Below, piece by piece: positions 28,740 to 28,742 of a stretch of 28,742 nt of DNA. How positions within the stretch are numbered: the stretch's first letter is position 1; each line of letters starts with the position of its first letter. The DNA comes from Hepatocystis sp. ex Piliocolobus tephrosceles (Eukaryota > Apicomplexa > Aconoidasida > Haemosporida > Plasmodiidae), in NCBI GenBank assembly GCA_902459845.2, contig CABPSV020000011.1:1-28742 (forward strand), given 5' to 3'. Below the pieces are notes generated by a model. That model was not told the DNA's origin. It did no database searches and saw nothing but the letters and a program-made list of their open reading frames with translations. The translations under genes were made by a program, and so were the position numbers.

Positions 28740-28742
28740 ATA

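Larger units (their letters stand above)
27805..28742. other. Upstream non-coding region of the minus-strand gene
   Basis: No gene is supported. It holds ATGGAGA(G/A)TGAAAA-type short repeats (about 27878-27946), ACGTAC/CATACA alternations, (TA)n runs near 28092-28129 and 28617-28654, T-tracts near 28238-28258 and 28288-28303, a (TTA)n run at 28303-28330, A-tracts near 28352-28367 and 28424-28450, and a terminal T-tract. Confidence 0.75.

Overview
The window is nuclear DNA of a malaria parasite (genus Plasmodium). It is extremely AT-rich, with long A and T homopolymers and (TA)n runs between genes. The proteins are giant, rich in N, K, I, Y and S, and are interrupted by in-frame tandem repeats. 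The two introns have GT...AG boundaries. I cannot fix the species from sequence alone. A 100-N block at 15144-15243 marks a scaffold gap.

Layout: 1-882 is upstream non-coding DNA. 883-14048 (+) is a three-exon gene of about 4217 aa (exons 883-6909, 7083-13187, 13527-14048; both introns phase 0). 14049-15752 is a convergent intergenic region holding A-tracts, 19-nt and 16-nt minisatellites, the gap and a CCAAA-type array. 15753-27371 (-) is a single open frame of 3872 aa. Just upstream of it on the same strand, 27397-27804 is a 135-aa coding-like frame. It is separated from the large frame only by a 47-nt poly-A tract and is one base out of register, so it is probably the true N-terminus. 27805-28742 is upstream non-coding DNA with (TA)n, T-tracts and one TGCATGCA palindrome.

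Both large genes look like scaffold nucleoporins of the inner ring of the nuclear pore complex. The minus-strand protein carries a run of blocks that match the Nup155/Nup170 family in the correct order: propeller strands, the short linker motif, then alpha-solenoid helices. The plus-strand protein has a Nup205/Nup192-like N-terminus and an overall all-helical, membrane-free character; this call is weaker. In other eukaryotes these two families work together in the inner ring, so their tail-to-tail pairing is the most interesting feature here. Both are more than twice the size of their animal or fungal relatives, because of low-complexity insertions between structural elements.

No tRNA, rRNA, mobile element or CRISPR array was found.
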